From: Flavobacterium cheniae
Lineage (GTDB): Bacteria > Bacteroidota > Bacteroidia > Flavobacteriales > Flavobacteriaceae
Reading direction: 5' to 3'
DNA length: 64,000 bases
Assembly (NCBI RefSeq): GCF_004363695.1
Contig: NZ_SNZC01000002.1
Coordinates: 310,001-374,000 of the forward strand
How positions within the stretch are numbered: position 1 is the first letter of the stretch; every line of letters begins with the position of its first letter. The position numbers and the translations under genes were made by a program. Under the pieces are notes generated by a model, which ran no database searches, was not told where the DNA came from, and saw only the letters and a program-made list of their open reading frames with translations. Shown piece after piece: positions 52,810 through 62,073 of this stretch.

Positions 52810-54180
52810 ATGAGACATATTTTAGTCATTGGAGCGGGTCGTTCTGCTTCTTCTCTTATAAAATATTTATTAGACCATTCCGAAGCACAAAATCTTCATG
52901 TTACTATTGGTGACTTGTCGGAAGAATTGGCCAAACAAAAAACCAACAATCACAAAAATGCCAGAGCCATTACTTTTGACATTTTTAATGAGGCGCAACG
53001 AAAAGAAGAAATTCAAAAAGCGGATGTCGTAGTGTCGATGTTGCCTGCACATTTACATTTAGAAGTAGCTAAAGATTGTATTACCTACAAAAAACATATG
53101 GTTACAGCTTCTTATATCAGCCCAGCGATGCAAGAATTAGATACTGCTGCTAAAGAAAATGGCTTGGTTTTCATGAACGAAATTGGGCTTGACCCAGGAA
53201 TTGACCACATGAGTGCCATGAAAGTATTGGACGAAATTCGTGAAAAAGGTGGAAACATCATTTTATTTGAATCATTCTGTGGTGGATTAGTTGCTCCTGA
53301 AAGCGACACCAATTTATGGAATTATAAATTTACTTGGAATCCAAGAAATGTGGTATTAGCGGGACAAGGTGGGGCTGCAAAATTCATTCAAGAAGGAAAA
53401 TACAAATACATTCCGTATTCAAAATTATTTAGAAGAACTGAGTTTTTAGAAGTTGAAGGTTACGGAAGATTTGAAGCATATGCTAACAGAGATTCTTTAA
53501 AATACAGAAGCGTTTACGGTTTAGACGATGCTTTAACTTGTTATCGTGGCACCATCAGAAGAGTTGGTTATTCAAGAGCTTGGGACATTTTAGTACAATT
53601 AGGTATGACTGATGATTCATACACTATTGATAACTCGGAAGACATGTCGTACAGAGAATTTACGAATTCATTCTTGCCATATCATCCAACCGATACTGTT
53701 GAAATCAAATTGCGTCATGCACAAAAAATTGATCAAGATGACATCATTTGGGACAAATTAGTGGAAATCGATTTATTCAATCCAAACAAAAAAGTAGGAT
53801 TAGTTAAAGCAACTCCAGCTCAAATTTTAGAAAAGATATTAGCCGAAAAATGGGCGTTAGAACCAAATGACAAAGACATGATTGTCATGTATCATAAATT
53901 TGGTTACGAATTAAACGGCGAGAAAAAACAAATTGATGCTACTATGGTTTGTATTGGTGATGATCAAACCTATACTTCAATGGCAAAAACAGTTGGATTA
54001 CCTGTCGCTATTGCTACATTAAAAATCTTAAACAAAGAAATTACAACTCCTGGCGTTCAATTACCAATTACAAAAGAAGTGTACAATCCTATATTAAAAG
54101 AATTAGAAGATTACGGAGTAATTTTCAAAGAAATGGAAGTGCCTTATTTAGGTTACAATCCATTGAATGTGACAAATTAA
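52810..54180 (+). CDS. Saccharopine dehydrogenase-family oxidoreductase
   Basis: About 456 residues from ATG 52810 (MRHILVIGAGRSASSLIKYLL); the frame open from 52696 is leader. The Rossmann start is IGAGRS, followed by 'DVVVSMLPAHLHLEVAKDCITYKKHMVTASYISPAMQELD' and 'NEIGLDPGIDHMSAMKVLDEI', all typical of saccharopine dehydrogenase (lysine-forming or reductase type). It may belong to lysine or other amino-acid catabolism. The Lrp-type regulator gene follows after a terminator and is a plausible controller. Confidence 0.9.
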   Translation: MRHILVIGAGRSASSLIKYLLDHSEAQNLHVTIGDLSEELAKQKTNNHKNARAITFDIFNEAQRKEEIQKADVVVSMLPAHLHLEVAKDCITYKKHMVTASYISPAMQELDTAAKENGLVFMNEIGLDPGIDHMSAMKVLDEIREKGGNIILFESFCGGLVAPESDTNLWNYKFTWNPRNVVLAGQGGAAKFIQEGKYKYIPYSKLFRRTEFLEVEGYGRFEAYANRDSLKYRSVYGLDDALTCYRGTIRRVGYSRAWDILVQLGMTDDSYTIDNSEDMSYREFTNSFLPYHPTDTVEIKLRHAQKIDQDDIIWDKLVEIDLFNPNKKVGLVKATPAQILEKILAEKWALEPNDKDMIVMYHKFGYELNGEKKQIDATMVCIGDDQTYTSMAKTVGLPVAIATLKILNKEITTPGVQLPITKEVYNPILKELEDYGVIFKEMEVPYLGYNPLNVTN

Positions 54181-54197
54181 TCCTCAATCCAAAATTT

Positions 54198-54236
54198 TAA
54201 AAATCCGAAATCGTAATTGGTTTCGGATTTTTTTAT
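54198..54236 (+). terminator. Terminator after saccharopine dehydrogenase gene
   Basis: A perfect 11-bp stem (54200-54210 with 54221-54231), a 10-nt loop and a T run. Confidence 0.85.
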
Positions 54237-54282
54237 TTCAATTGAAATCGATTTTGTATTTTTACTTTCAAATCAACTCAGT

Positions 54283-54753
54283 ATGAAGATAAATCACTTA
54301 CAAATTGAAATCGATGGAATCGACAAAGAAATCCTTCGCGATTTAATGGACGACGCTCGTAAACCTATTTTACAAATTGCTAATAAAATTGGAATTTCGG
54401 GCGCTGCGATTCATCAACGTTTGCGTAAATTAGAACAAGCTGGAGTGATTTCGGGTTCAAAATTTATTGTGGATACGAAAGTTTTAGGCTATAGCACAAT
54501 GGCTTTCATTGGAATTTATTTAGAAAAAGCTTCAAGTAATCCTGAAGTGGTAAAAGAATTAAAGAAGATTCCAGAAGTTTTAGAATGTCATTATACAACG
54601 GGAAATTGGAGTATTTTAATCAAACTAATTTGTAGAGATAACGAACATTTGATGCAATTACTTAACAAAAAAATCCAACCTATTGAAGGTGTTTCACGAA
54701 CGGAAACCTATATTTCTTTGGAACAGCAGATAGAAAGACAAATTCAATTATAA
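54283..54753 (+). CDS. Lrp/AsnC family transcriptional regulator
   Basis: A 156-residue regulator from ATG 54283. The N-terminal helix-turn-helix is 'LMDDARKPILQIANKIGISGAAIHQRLRKLEQAGVISGS' and the C-terminal RAM ligand domain runs 'MAFIGIYLEKASSNPEVVKELKKIPEVLECHYTTGNWSILIKLICRD'. Lrp-type proteins sense amino acids and often control adjacent metabolic genes, here probably the saccharopine dehydrogenase-like gene. The open frame before 54283 overlaps the terminator. Confidence 0.93.
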   Translation: MKINHLQIEIDGIDKEILRDLMDDARKPILQIANKIGISGAAIHQRLRKLEQAGVISGSKFIVDTKVLGYSTMAFIGIYLEKASSNPEVVKELKKIPEVLECHYTTGNWSILIKLICRDNEHLMQLLNKKIQPIEGVSRTETYISLEQQIERQIQL

Positions 54754-54764
54754 GTACAAAATAA

Positions 54765-54796
54765 AAAATCCGTCAAACTTACGTCTGACGGATTTT
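54765..54796. terminator. Bidirectional terminator
   Basis: A perfect 11-bp stem (54765-54775 with 54786-54796) lies between the convergent lrp-type and zinc peptidase genes, with T-rich tails on both strands. Confidence 0.85.
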
Positions 54797-54815
54797 GATT
54801 TTATAAAATATTCTT

Positions 54816-55511
54816 TTAGTCTCTCGAACCTAAAATCTGGAAAGCCCAATATAATAAGGAAGCTAAAGCTCCTAAAGCAGCTACCACATAAGTTCTTGCT
54901 GCCCATTTTAATGAATCTTCGGCACCAGCATATTCTTGTTGGCTAACCATGTTTTTATTTTTTAACCAAGCCAAAGCTCTGTTACTAGCATCGTATTCTA
55001 CTGGAAGTGTTACAAAACTAAAAGTAGTTGCAATTGCCATTAAAATCAAACCTGCAACTGCTACGTAAAAACCTATACTTGATTTTGAAGCAAAACCTAA
55101 AATCAAACCTCCCATAATTAACCATTGTGACATATTTGACGAAATGTTCACTACAGGCACCATTTTAGAACGCATCGTTAACCATTGATACGCGTGCGCA
55201 TGTTGCACCGCGTGACCAACCTCGTGAGCTGCAACTGCTGCTGCCGCTGCATTTCTTTGATTGTAAACTGCTTCTGACAAGTTAACTGTTTTGTTTGCTG
55301 GGTTGTAATGATCGGTTAATTGACCAGGTGTTGAAATTACTTTTACATCAGTAATTCCGTGGTCTTGCAGCATTTTTTCTGCAATTTCGGCACCACTCAT
55401 TCCGTTACGCAAAGTGACTTTTGAATAATACGCAAACTTGCTTTTTAATTTTCTACTTACTAACCAACTGAAAAGAGCAATTGCTCCAATCATAATATAA
55501 TATCCTAACAT
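54816..55511 (-). CDS. YugP-type neutral zinc metallopeptidase
   Basis: A 231-residue membrane metalloprotease. A helix at the N-terminus is followed by a HEVGH zinc motif in 'AAAVAAHEVGHAVQHAHAYQWLTMRSKMVP', and two or three C-terminal helices. The family (DUF2268-like/YugP) is conserved and poorly characterised; membrane-protein turnover is a fair guess. It is preceded on the minus strand by the small coiled membrane protein at 55615-56037, about 100 bases upstream, with no terminator seen between. Confidence 0.88.
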   Translation of the reverse strand: MLGYYIMIGAIALFSWLVSRKLKSKFAYYSKVTLRNGMSGAEIAEKMLQDHGITDVKVISTPGQLTDHYNPANKTVNLSEAVYNQRNAAAAAVAAHEVGHAVQHAHAYQWLTMRSKMVPVVNISSNMSQWLIMGGLILGFASKSSIGFYVAVAGLILMAIATTFSFVTLPVEYDASNRALAWLKNKNMVSQQEYAGAEDSLKWAARTYVVAALGALASLLYWAFQILGSRD

Positions 55512-55614
55512 ATCTTTTATATTTTAATTTCTAAATTTACTAAAATCAATAACAAATTACAAGCCAAAGTTACAAAATGACAATTTGACATTAGTTAAAT
55601 AATTCTAAAAACAA

Positions 55615-56037
55615 TTACTCTTGCATTTGTTTTACTGGAGATTTTTTCGAAACATCCATCACTGGAACCATTCCGTTAGTTGGCACGTAGATGATTTGTG
55701 GTAAATCGCCTTTATCGGCTAATTTCTCTAAGGTTCTAATGAATAAATATTGGTTGTAGGTTTCGCTTAACGTTCCATTTTCTAATTTCATGGCTTCTGC
55801 CATTCCTTTTGCACGTTCAATTTCGGCTTGTGCGTTTAATTTTTCGGCTTCTAATTTGGCTTTAGCTTCTTCTACTAAAATTCTACGATTTTGTTCCGCT
55901 TTTGCCATTTCTGCTTTTCCTGCCATTTCTTGTTGCCACACATTATATCTTGGCAATCCAAACATTAAAGCGGCAATAAACACAAACCCAATGACCACAA
56001 CTCCAGCAATTAGTTTCCCAATGTTTCTCTTTTCCAT
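55615..56037 (-). CDS. Membrane-anchored coiled-coil protein (SPFH-tail-like)
   Basis: A 140-residue protein with one N-terminal membrane helix (about 8-28), then a charged Ala/Glu/Lys helix (about 35-90, 'AKAEQNRRILVEEAKAKLEAEKLNAQAEIERAKGMAEAMK') and 'YNQYLFIRTLEKLADKGDLPQIIYVPTNG'. These two parts resemble the C-terminal tail of SPFH/band-7 proteins (stomatin, HflK type), but the SPFH domain is missing. It could be a truncated relative or a genuine short partner that assembles with other band-7 proteins. I give this as inference. Confidence 0.7.
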   Translation of the reverse strand: MEKRNIGKLIAGVVVIGFVFIAALMFGLPRYNVWQQEMAGKAEMAKAEQNRRILVEEAKAKLEAEKLNAQAEIERAKGMAEAMKLENGTLSETYNQYLFIRTLEKLADKGDLPQIIYVPTNGMVPVMDVSKKSPVKQMQE

Positions 56038-56084
56038 TTTTATAGTTTTAGTTTATCTATTATACGCAAAAAATGAAAAATGTT

Positions 56085-56119
56085 ACAAAAAAATCCCAAA
56101 CTTTTAGATTTGGGATTTT
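56085..56119 (-). terminator. leuS terminator
   Basis: A perfect 11-bp stem (56090-56100 with 56109-56119) is followed by T7 on the minus strand. Confidence 0.85.
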
Positions 56120-56143
56120 AAGTATTATTATTTGAAATTTATA

Positions 56144-59017
56144 TTATCCAACCAAATTAATAATCTTACCAGGAACGATAATGACTTTGTTTGGTGTTCT
56201 ACCTTGTAATTGCGCTTGCGTTCTTTCATCAGCCATTACGATTTCTTCGATTTGAGCTGCAGTTAAATCTAAAGGCAACTTAATAGTGAAACGCATTTTT
56301 CCATTGAATGAAACTGGATATTCTTTTTCAGATTCAACTAAATATTTGGCTTCAAATTTTGGAAAAGCAACGGTTGCAATTGAACCTTCGTGACCTAAAG
56401 CGCTCCATAATTCTTCTGCAATATGTGGTGCATAAGGTGAAACTAAAATAGCTAATGGTTCTAAAATCGCACGGTGATTGCATTTTAATTGTTGCAATTC
56501 GTTCACGCAAATCATAAACTGAGAAACCGAGGTGTTGAATGAGAAATTCTCAATATCTTCTGTAACTTTTTTGATGGTTTTATGTAACGATTTGTACATT
56601 TCTGCCGTTGGTTCATCATTTACAATTACAGAACCGTTATCATCAAAGTATAATCTCCAAAGTTTTTTCAAGAAACCAGAAACACCTGTAATTCCTGCTG
56701 TGTTCCAAGGTTTAGATTGCTCTAATGGACCTAAGAACATTTCATATAAACGTAAAGTATCAGCACCATATTCTTCACAAATATCATCTGGAGAAACCAC
56801 ATTGTATTTCGATTTCGACATTTTTTCTACTTCACGACCAACAATGTATTTTCCATCTTCTAAAATGAATTCTGCATTTGCATAATCAGAGTATAAAGGA
56901 TGATTTTTAAATTTTTCTATATCCAATTCATTCGTAATATCATTGATTACTGATAAATCAACATGGATTGGATGAACGTTTTTATCTTTAATTAATCCTT
57001 TAGAATATAAAGTTTTAGAATCTTCACTTCTGTAAACAAAAGCACTCATTCCCAAAATCATTCCCTGATTAATCAGTTTTTTGAATGGTTCTTCTGTTGG
57101 TGCGTAACCTCTGTCTTTTAAGAATTTATTCCAAAAACGAGAGTACAATAAATGTCCGGTTGCGTGCTCGCTTCCACCAATGTATAAATCTACGCTTTCC
57201 CAATATTTAATAGCTTCTTCGTTAGCAAACTCTTCTGTATTGTGCGCATCCATGTAACGCATCCAATACCATGAAGAACCCGCCCAACCTGGCATCGTGT
57301 TCAATTCTAATGGGAAAACTTTTGTGTTATCAATTAAATCATTGTTAACTACTGCATTGTTTTCAGAGTCCCAAGCCCAAACTGGCGCGTTACCTAATGG
57401 TGGTTGTCCGTCTTCGGTTGGTAAATATTTTTCTACTTCTGGTAAAACGATTGGCAAGTGTTTTTTGTCAATCATTTGTGGTAAACCATTCACGTAATAC
57501 ACTGGAAAAGGTTCACCCCAATATCTTTGGCGAGAGAAAACAGCATCACGTAAACGGTAATTTACTTTGGCATTTCCTGCTCCGATTTTTTCTAATTCTT
57601 CAATGATTTTCTTCGTTCCCGATTTGTAATCTAATCCGTTTAAGAAATCAGAATTTACTAATTCGAAACCACCTTTTTCTCCGTAAGCTGCTTCTGAAAT
57701 ATCTTGATTGAAAATGTTTTTAATTGCAGGCATTCCGTTAGTTCCTTTGAAGAAATTCGCGAAAGCATAATCACGTTCGTCACCACAAGGAACGGCCATA
57801 ACAGCTCCAGTTCCGTAACCAGCTAATACATAATCGCCAATCCAAACTGGAATTGGTTCTTTTGTGAAAGGATGTTCGGCATAAGCACCTGTGAAAACAC
57901 CTGAAATGGTTTTAACATCTGCCATTCTTTCACGTTCTGAACGTTTTGCAGTTGCTTCTACATACGCTTCAACGGCTGCTTTTTGTTCTGGAGTGGTGAT
58001 TTGTGAAACTAATTCGTGTTCTGGAGCTAAAGTCATAAAGGTAACTCCGAAAATGGTATCAGGACGAGTTGTGAAAACTTCAATAGATTGCTTCGCTTCG
58101 CTCGCAATGACTTTGAATGAAACCATCGCTCCAACCGATTTTCCAATCCAGTTTCTTTGCGATTCTTTAATAGATTCACTCCAATCGATTTCGTTTAAAC
58201 CTTGTAATAATCTTTCCGCGTAAGCAGAAATTCGCATTGACCATTGTGTCATTTTCTTGCGAACAACTGGATGTCCACCACGTTCTGAAACGCCGTTTAC
58301 AATTTCGTCATTCGCTAAAACGGTTCCTAAAGCCGCGCACCAGTTTACTTCGGTTTCTGCTAAATACGTTAATCTGTATTGTAAAAGAATTTTTTGTTGT
58401 TGTTCTGAGGAGAATGATTTCCAATCTTCTGCTGAAAATGGTGCAATATTATCATCGCAAACCGCATTCACATTCGCATTTCCGTTCTTTTCAAATTCTT
58501 GAATTAACGTACAAATGCTTTCCGCTTTATCCGAATTTTTATTGTACCAAGATTCGAATAATTGAATGAAAATCCACTGTGTATGCTTGTAATAATCTGG
58601 ATTCGAAGTTCGCACTTCACGACTCCAATCAAACGAAAAACCAATTCTATCCAACTGATTTCTGTAGCCTTGAATGGTGTTCCCTGATTTATCCACACCA
58701 CCTTCGATATTCATACGAGTCGTATCTGCTGGATGTTGTCCCGTTTGAATCGCATATTGTTCGGCCGGCAAACCAAATGAATCGTACCCTTGCGGATGCA
58801 ATACATTAAAACCTTGATGTCTTTTATATCTTGCGACAATATCAGAAGCAATGTAACCCAGCGGATGCCCAACGTGCAAACCCGCTCCAGAAGGATAAGG
58901 AAACATGTCTAATACATAGTATTTTGGTTTTTCGCTATTATTTGATGCAGCAAAAGTTTGGTTTTCTGCCCAATATTGTTGCCATTTGGCTTCGATTTTT
59001 TCGTGGTGGTATTTCAT
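56144..59017 (-). CDS. leuS: Leucyl-tRNA synthetase with an in-frame repeat insertion
   Basis: A 957-residue class Ia synthetase that charges and proofreads tRNA-Leu. The HIGH-type motif is 'PSGAGLHVGHPLGY' at 42-55 and the KMSKS motif is MSKSKYN. The CP1 editing domain (about 225-430) contains FTTRPDT at 315-321. Immediately before it, residues 303-311 (VIASEAKQS) are encoded by a dispersed palindromic repeat (58085-58111), an insertion that the editing domain evidently tolerates. Two other spacer-like segments (about 160-210) are also longer than in most homologues. A -7 element lies at 59094-59101. Confidence 0.96.
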   Translation of the reverse strand: MKYHHEKIEAKWQQYWAENQTFAASNNSEKPKYYVLDMFPYPSGAGLHVGHPLGYIASDIVARYKRHQGFNVLHPQGYDSFGLPAEQYAIQTGQHPADTTRMNIEGGVDKSGNTIQGYRNQLDRIGFSFDWSREVRTSNPDYYKHTQWIFIQLFESWYNKNSDKAESICTLIQEFEKNGNANVNAVCDDNIAPFSAEDWKSFSSEQQQKILLQYRLTYLAETEVNWCAALGTVLANDEIVNGVSERGGHPVVRKKMTQWSMRISAYAERLLQGLNEIDWSESIKESQRNWIGKSVGAMVSFKVIASEAKQSIEVFTTRPDTIFGVTFMTLAPEHELVSQITTPEQKAAVEAYVEATAKRSERERMADVKTISGVFTGAYAEHPFTKEPIPVWIGDYVLAGYGTGAVMAVPCGDERDYAFANFFKGTNGMPAIKNIFNQDISEAAYGEKGGFELVNSDFLNGLDYKSGTKKIIEELEKIGAGNAKVNYRLRDAVFSRQRYWGEPFPVYYVNGLPQMIDKKHLPIVLPEVEKYLPTEDGQPPLGNAPVWAWDSENNAVVNNDLIDNTKVFPLELNTMPGWAGSSWYWMRYMDAHNTEEFANEEAIKYWESVDLYIGGSEHATGHLLYSRFWNKFLKDRGYAPTEEPFKKLINQGMILGMSAFVYRSEDSKTLYSKGLIKDKNVHPIHVDLSVINDITNELDIEKFKNHPLYSDYANAEFILEDGKYIVGREVEKMSKSKYNVVSPDDICEEYGADTLRLYEMFLGPLEQSKPWNTAGITGVSGFLKKLWRLYFDDNGSVIVNDEPTAEMYKSLHKTIKKVTEDIENFSFNTSVSQFMICVNELQQLKCNHRAILEPLAILVSPYAPHIAEELWSALGHEGSIATVAFPKFEAKYLVESEKEYPVSFNGKMRFTIKLPLDLTAAQIEEIVMADERTQAQLQGRTPNKVIIVPGKIINLVG
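58085..58111 (-). repeat. Dispersed palindromic repeat inside leuS
   Basis: A 27-bp unit whose ends are inverted (GTCATTGC at one end, GCAATCT at the other) with GAGCGAAGCGAA between. From memory this sequence occurs as a frequent intergenic repeat in many bacteria. Here it is read in frame as VIASEAKQS. Confidence 0.8.
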
Positions 59018-59023
59018 GAGTTT

Positions 59024-59054
59024 GTTTAAATGTTTAAAGTTTAAATGTTTAAAA
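59024..59054. repeat. Tandem 7-8-bp units upstream of leuS
   Basis: GTTTAAAT, GTTTAAA, GTTTAAAT, GTTTAAAA in a row, the same unit type as upstream of tyrS at 45455-45486. Confidence 0.8.
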
Positions 59055-59093
59055 GAATTTCTTTTTAAATCATTTAACGCTTAAAAATCGGTG

Positions 59094-59101
59094 CAAATTT
59101 A
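59094..59101 (-). promoter_or_regulatory. Candidate leuS -7 element
   Basis: The minus strand reads TAAATTTG, an exact TAnnTTTG match. The leader would be about 75 nt and include the 8-bp repeat. Confidence 0.45.
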
Positions 59102-59124
59102 CGCTTTATAAAACTTTTATAAAA

Positions 59125-60786
59125 CTAATCTTTAAAATATAGTGTTCCGTTTGGATTAGCGTAACCTTTGAAGTTTCCATTTTCGTCTTCTAAAGCGATA
59201 TATTCTATTGCTTCCAATAAGGAAATTCCTTTTTTGCCACTACTAATGGTGTATTTAATTTCTCTAACAGGATACGGATAATACAAAGGAAGTAATGTCA
59301 ACACATAATCTGAATTACTGTAATAACTAATGTAAGCCGAATGCTGGTTTCCTTTTTTTACTCTCAAGAAACTTTGATTTTCTGGATTGAATCTAATGTC
59401 ATCAAACTCGAGAGGTAATTTGAACTCTTTGTTTTCGGTAACCAATCCAAACAAGTTATTTTTCTTTACTAAAAACACTTGCTCTTTAAATGATGATGTT
59501 ATGGAGTATCCCATTTTGATATCATCATATTCAGCAGGCAAGATAAAAGTATGATTGACATCGATAATGCCATATTTCATGATTTTGGTTTTTTTATCCA
59601 ACATCCCAACTTTGAAATAATTTTTACCGCTTGGATCATATTTTCTTTCAGATTTCATAGGCTCTAGGAAATCATATTCAACACTTTTTTGAAATGGAAA
59701 TTGATAAACTAAACCAAATTTATTTTTCTTTTGGTAAATGACGTAATTAAAATATGTTTGTATAGTATCAGCATTTGATTTATCATCTGTAAGAACACCA
59801 TTCGTTTTGAAAACTTCAATTTTATCAGCTTTAACTGTGAATTTTACGGTCTTTTTACTTTTGGTAACATTGTTTGAAACCTCAACTTCAATTTTATTTT
59901 CTATTAAAGCATATTTGTAATAAGAAGATCCTTTTGGCTTTTTTCTGGTAGTATTTCCTCTTCCTGGCCCATCTCCACTTCCTGAACCAGTTCCTGAATA
60001 ACCTCTTGGCTCTTCTACTTCCGCTACCATATCGCTATCCATATTGGGAACCGCTACATTATTGTCATACCCATTGTAGCTGTCTTTTTTCTTTTTTACT
60101 CCCGTATTTTCTTGAATATACTGACTGTCTTTTTTAGCATCTAAAAGAATGATTTGACTTCCTTCTACTCTAAAATATTTAGTTTCAACAGCACTAGTTG
60201 CGGTTTGTTTTACGTAGGCAATTGCTAATTCTTCTTTCGACTTTTTATTATCTAATTCTATCGAAAAAACATCTTTTAACACATAACTTAATTTGTTCTC
60301 ATTGTAGTAATCTAGATTTACTAATGACTCTTTTCCTTCTAAATCCTTTATATAAAAACCAATTATAAAACTACTATCATAACGATTGTCATTCCCTTTG
60401 ATTCCTTTTAAAAAAGAAAGCGGTTGATTAATTAGTAATTCTCCTTTTGTGTTGTATAAATAGTTAATTTCTTTTTTATCAGCTCCTTTTTTTACGGCAA
60501 TTATTAAATTATTTGAGACATAACGTAAATCTTGAAATTCTACTGGAATTACATTTTTTGAACCTATGTAAACTCCCGAATTATTTCCTAAAGAAGCTTG
60601 AAAAAAAGTAGCGCCTTTACCTCTTTCTTTTTTTATGGCATCGTATTTTGGAGCTATCAAAACCGTTGCTTTTTCATCACATAAACCCCATAAATTACCT
60701 TCTCGATAAGGAAAAATATTTTCTTGTGCCGTTAAGCTTAGTGCAAAAAAGAATAAAAGTGCCGAAAACTTAAATTTTAATGTCAT
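59125..60786 (-). CDS. WG-repeat-like exported protein
   Basis: A 553-residue exported protein (signal peptide with cleavage near LTAQE). WG-repeat-like units are visible at the start ('PYREGNLWGLCDEKATVLIAPKYDAIKKER') and again near 400-470 ('YGIIDVNHTFILPAEYDDIK', 'NLFGLVTENKEFKLPLEFDDI'). The centre has a low-complexity Gly/Ser/Arg segment (about 265-285) that splits the two repeat zones. The function of such repeats is unknown; protein binding in the envelope is likely. No partner gene is evident. Confidence 0.78.
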   Translation of the reverse strand: MTLKFKFSALLFFFALSLTAQENIFPYREGNLWGLCDEKATVLIAPKYDAIKKERGKGATFFQASLGNNSGVYIGSKNVIPVEFQDLRYVSNNLIIAVKKGADKKEINYLYNTKGELLINQPLSFLKGIKGNDNRYDSSFIIGFYIKDLEGKESLVNLDYYNENKLSYVLKDVFSIELDNKKSKEELAIAYVKQTATSAVETKYFRVEGSQIILLDAKKDSQYIQENTGVKKKKDSYNGYDNNVAVPNMDSDMVAEVEEPRGYSGTGSGSGDGPGRGNTTRKKPKGSSYYKYALIENKIEVEVSNNVTKSKKTVKFTVKADKIEVFKTNGVLTDDKSNADTIQTYFNYVIYQKKNKFGLVYQFPFQKSVEYDFLEPMKSERKYDPSGKNYFKVGMLDKKTKIMKYGIIDVNHTFILPAEYDDIKMGYSITSSFKEQVFLVKKNNLFGLVTENKEFKLPLEFDDIRFNPENQSFLRVKKGNQHSAYISYYSNSDYVLTLLPLYYPYPVREIKYTISSGKKGISLLEAIEYIALEDENGNFKGYANPNGTLYFKD

Positions 60787-60902
60787 TTTTATGAATTTAA
60801 AGCTTCAAATTTACAGATAATAAATACTAAAGTTAAAACTTTGTTGTTATATTCTATGTAAACAAAATTTCTTTACTATTTTTACGGCTTAAATAGAATT
60901 TT

Positions 60903-61778
60903 ATGGCATCATCTTTTGAAAATTACAACAAGCGACGTTTAATATCGTCTTACTTTTCGGTAGTTTTAAGTATCTTTTTAGTATTGTTTCTTTTAGGAGC
61001 TTTAGGACTTTTTGTAATCAATTCAAAAAAGATAACAAATGATTTTAAAGAAAATATTCCAATGACCGTTTTCTTTAATAACGATGCTAATGACACTATG
61101 ATTAGTGCATTTGACACCGAATTGAAAAACGCAAAATTCATTAAAGACTATGCGTTTGTTCACAAAGACAGCGCTGCTAAAAACAACGTAGATATTGTAG
61201 GTGAAGATTTTATGGAATTCCTAGGTTTCAATCCTTTACAGAATTCATTTGACATCCATTTAAAAGGAGATTATGTAATTGCAGATAGCATCCAAAAAAT
61301 TGAACGCAATATTCGTAAAAACGAAATGGTTACAGAAATTATTTACGATAAAGAATTAGTAGATATGGTAAACAAAAACGTAACTAAAATCAGTTTTTGG
61401 ATTTTAATCATCAGTGCCATCTTAACTGTTGTTGCGATGTTATTAATCAACAGTTCGTTACGTCTTTCTGTTTATTCGCACCGTTTTACTATCAAAACCA
61501 TGCAAATGGTAGGAGCTACAAAATCGTTCATCAGAAAACCATTTATTTGGAGAAGTATTAAATTAGGATTAATTGGTTCTGGATTAGCAATTATTGCTTT
61601 ACTATTTTTAGTATTTTATGTTGACAGCTTATTCCCTAGTTTAGGCATTGCAAAAGATTACGTTTCTATTGCAATAGTAATTTTCGGAGTGTTAGTTGTT
61701 GGAATTATCATTACTTCAATTAGTACATTCTTTGCTACACAACGTTTCTTGAATTTAAAAACAGATGATTTATATTAG
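60903..61778 (+). CDS. ftsX: Cell-division protein FtsX (ABC permease)
   Basis: A 291-residue permease of the FtsEX complex, which couples septal peptidoglycan hydrolysis to division. There are four membrane helices (about 20-45, 165-190, 215-240, 255-280), with an extracellular domain between the first two. 'SLRLSVYSHRFTIKTMQMVGATKSFIRKPF' is the cytoplasmic segment conserved in FtsX. FtsE is not in the window. A heptamer array begins at its stop codon. The following genes DUF3098, uppP and truB form a run typical of flavobacteria. Confidence 0.92.
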   Translation: MASSFENYNKRRLISSYFSVVLSIFLVLFLLGALGLFVINSKKITNDFKENIPMTVFFNNDANDTMISAFDTELKNAKFIKDYAFVHKDSAAKNNVDIVGEDFMEFLGFNPLQNSFDIHLKGDYVIADSIQKIERNIRKNEMVTEIIYDKELVDMVNKNVTKISFWILIISAILTVVAMLLINSSLRLSVYSHRFTIKTMQMVGATKSFIRKPFIWRSIKLGLIGSGLAIIALLFLVFYVDSLFPSLGIAKDYVSIAIVIFGVLVVGIIITSISTFFATQRFLNLKTDDLY

Positions 61779-61808
61779 TATTCAGTGTTCAGTTTATAGT
61801 GTTCAGTG
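61778..61808 (+). repeat. 7-bp tandem array after ftsX
   Basis: GTATTCA, GTGTTCA, GTTTATA, GTGTTCA, GTG: four heptamer units that begin at the last base of the ftsX stop codon. Confidence 0.85.
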
Positions 61809-61827
61809 GATTTAAAAAAACATAAAA

Positions 61828-62067
61828 ATGGAAAATAACAACAAACCCGAATTTCTTTTTGATAAAGTAAATTATAAAATTCTTTTAATTGGATTAGCTG
61901 TAATTGGACTTGGATTCATTTTAATGAGCGGTGGCGGAAGCGAAGATCCTAACGTTTTCAATGGTGAAGAATTATTCAGTTTCAGAAGAATTCGTTTGGC
62001 TCCAACCGTAGTTTTAATTGGATTCGGAATTACGATTTATTCGATTTTAAAAAATCCGAAGAAGTAA
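61828..62067 (+). CDS. DUF3098 membrane protein
   Basis: A 79-residue protein with two helices and the DUF3098 pattern 'FLFDKVNYKILLIGLAVIGLGFILMSGGGSEDPNVFNGEELFSFRRIRLAPTVVLIGFGI'. The family is nearly always beside ftsX in Bacteroidota and may be linked to division or wall synthesis. uppP starts 6 bases after its stop. Confidence 0.92.
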   Translation: MENNNKPEFLFDKVNYKILLIGLAVIGLGFILMSGGGSEDPNVFNGEELFSFRRIRLAPTVVLIGFGITIYSILKNPKK

Positions 62068-62073
62068 TACTTT

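Noticed and set aside
57891..58569. 110-residue frames on the plus strand inside leuS
   Set aside because: They are antisense to a clear synthetase gene, with no start signal and no recognisable protein features.
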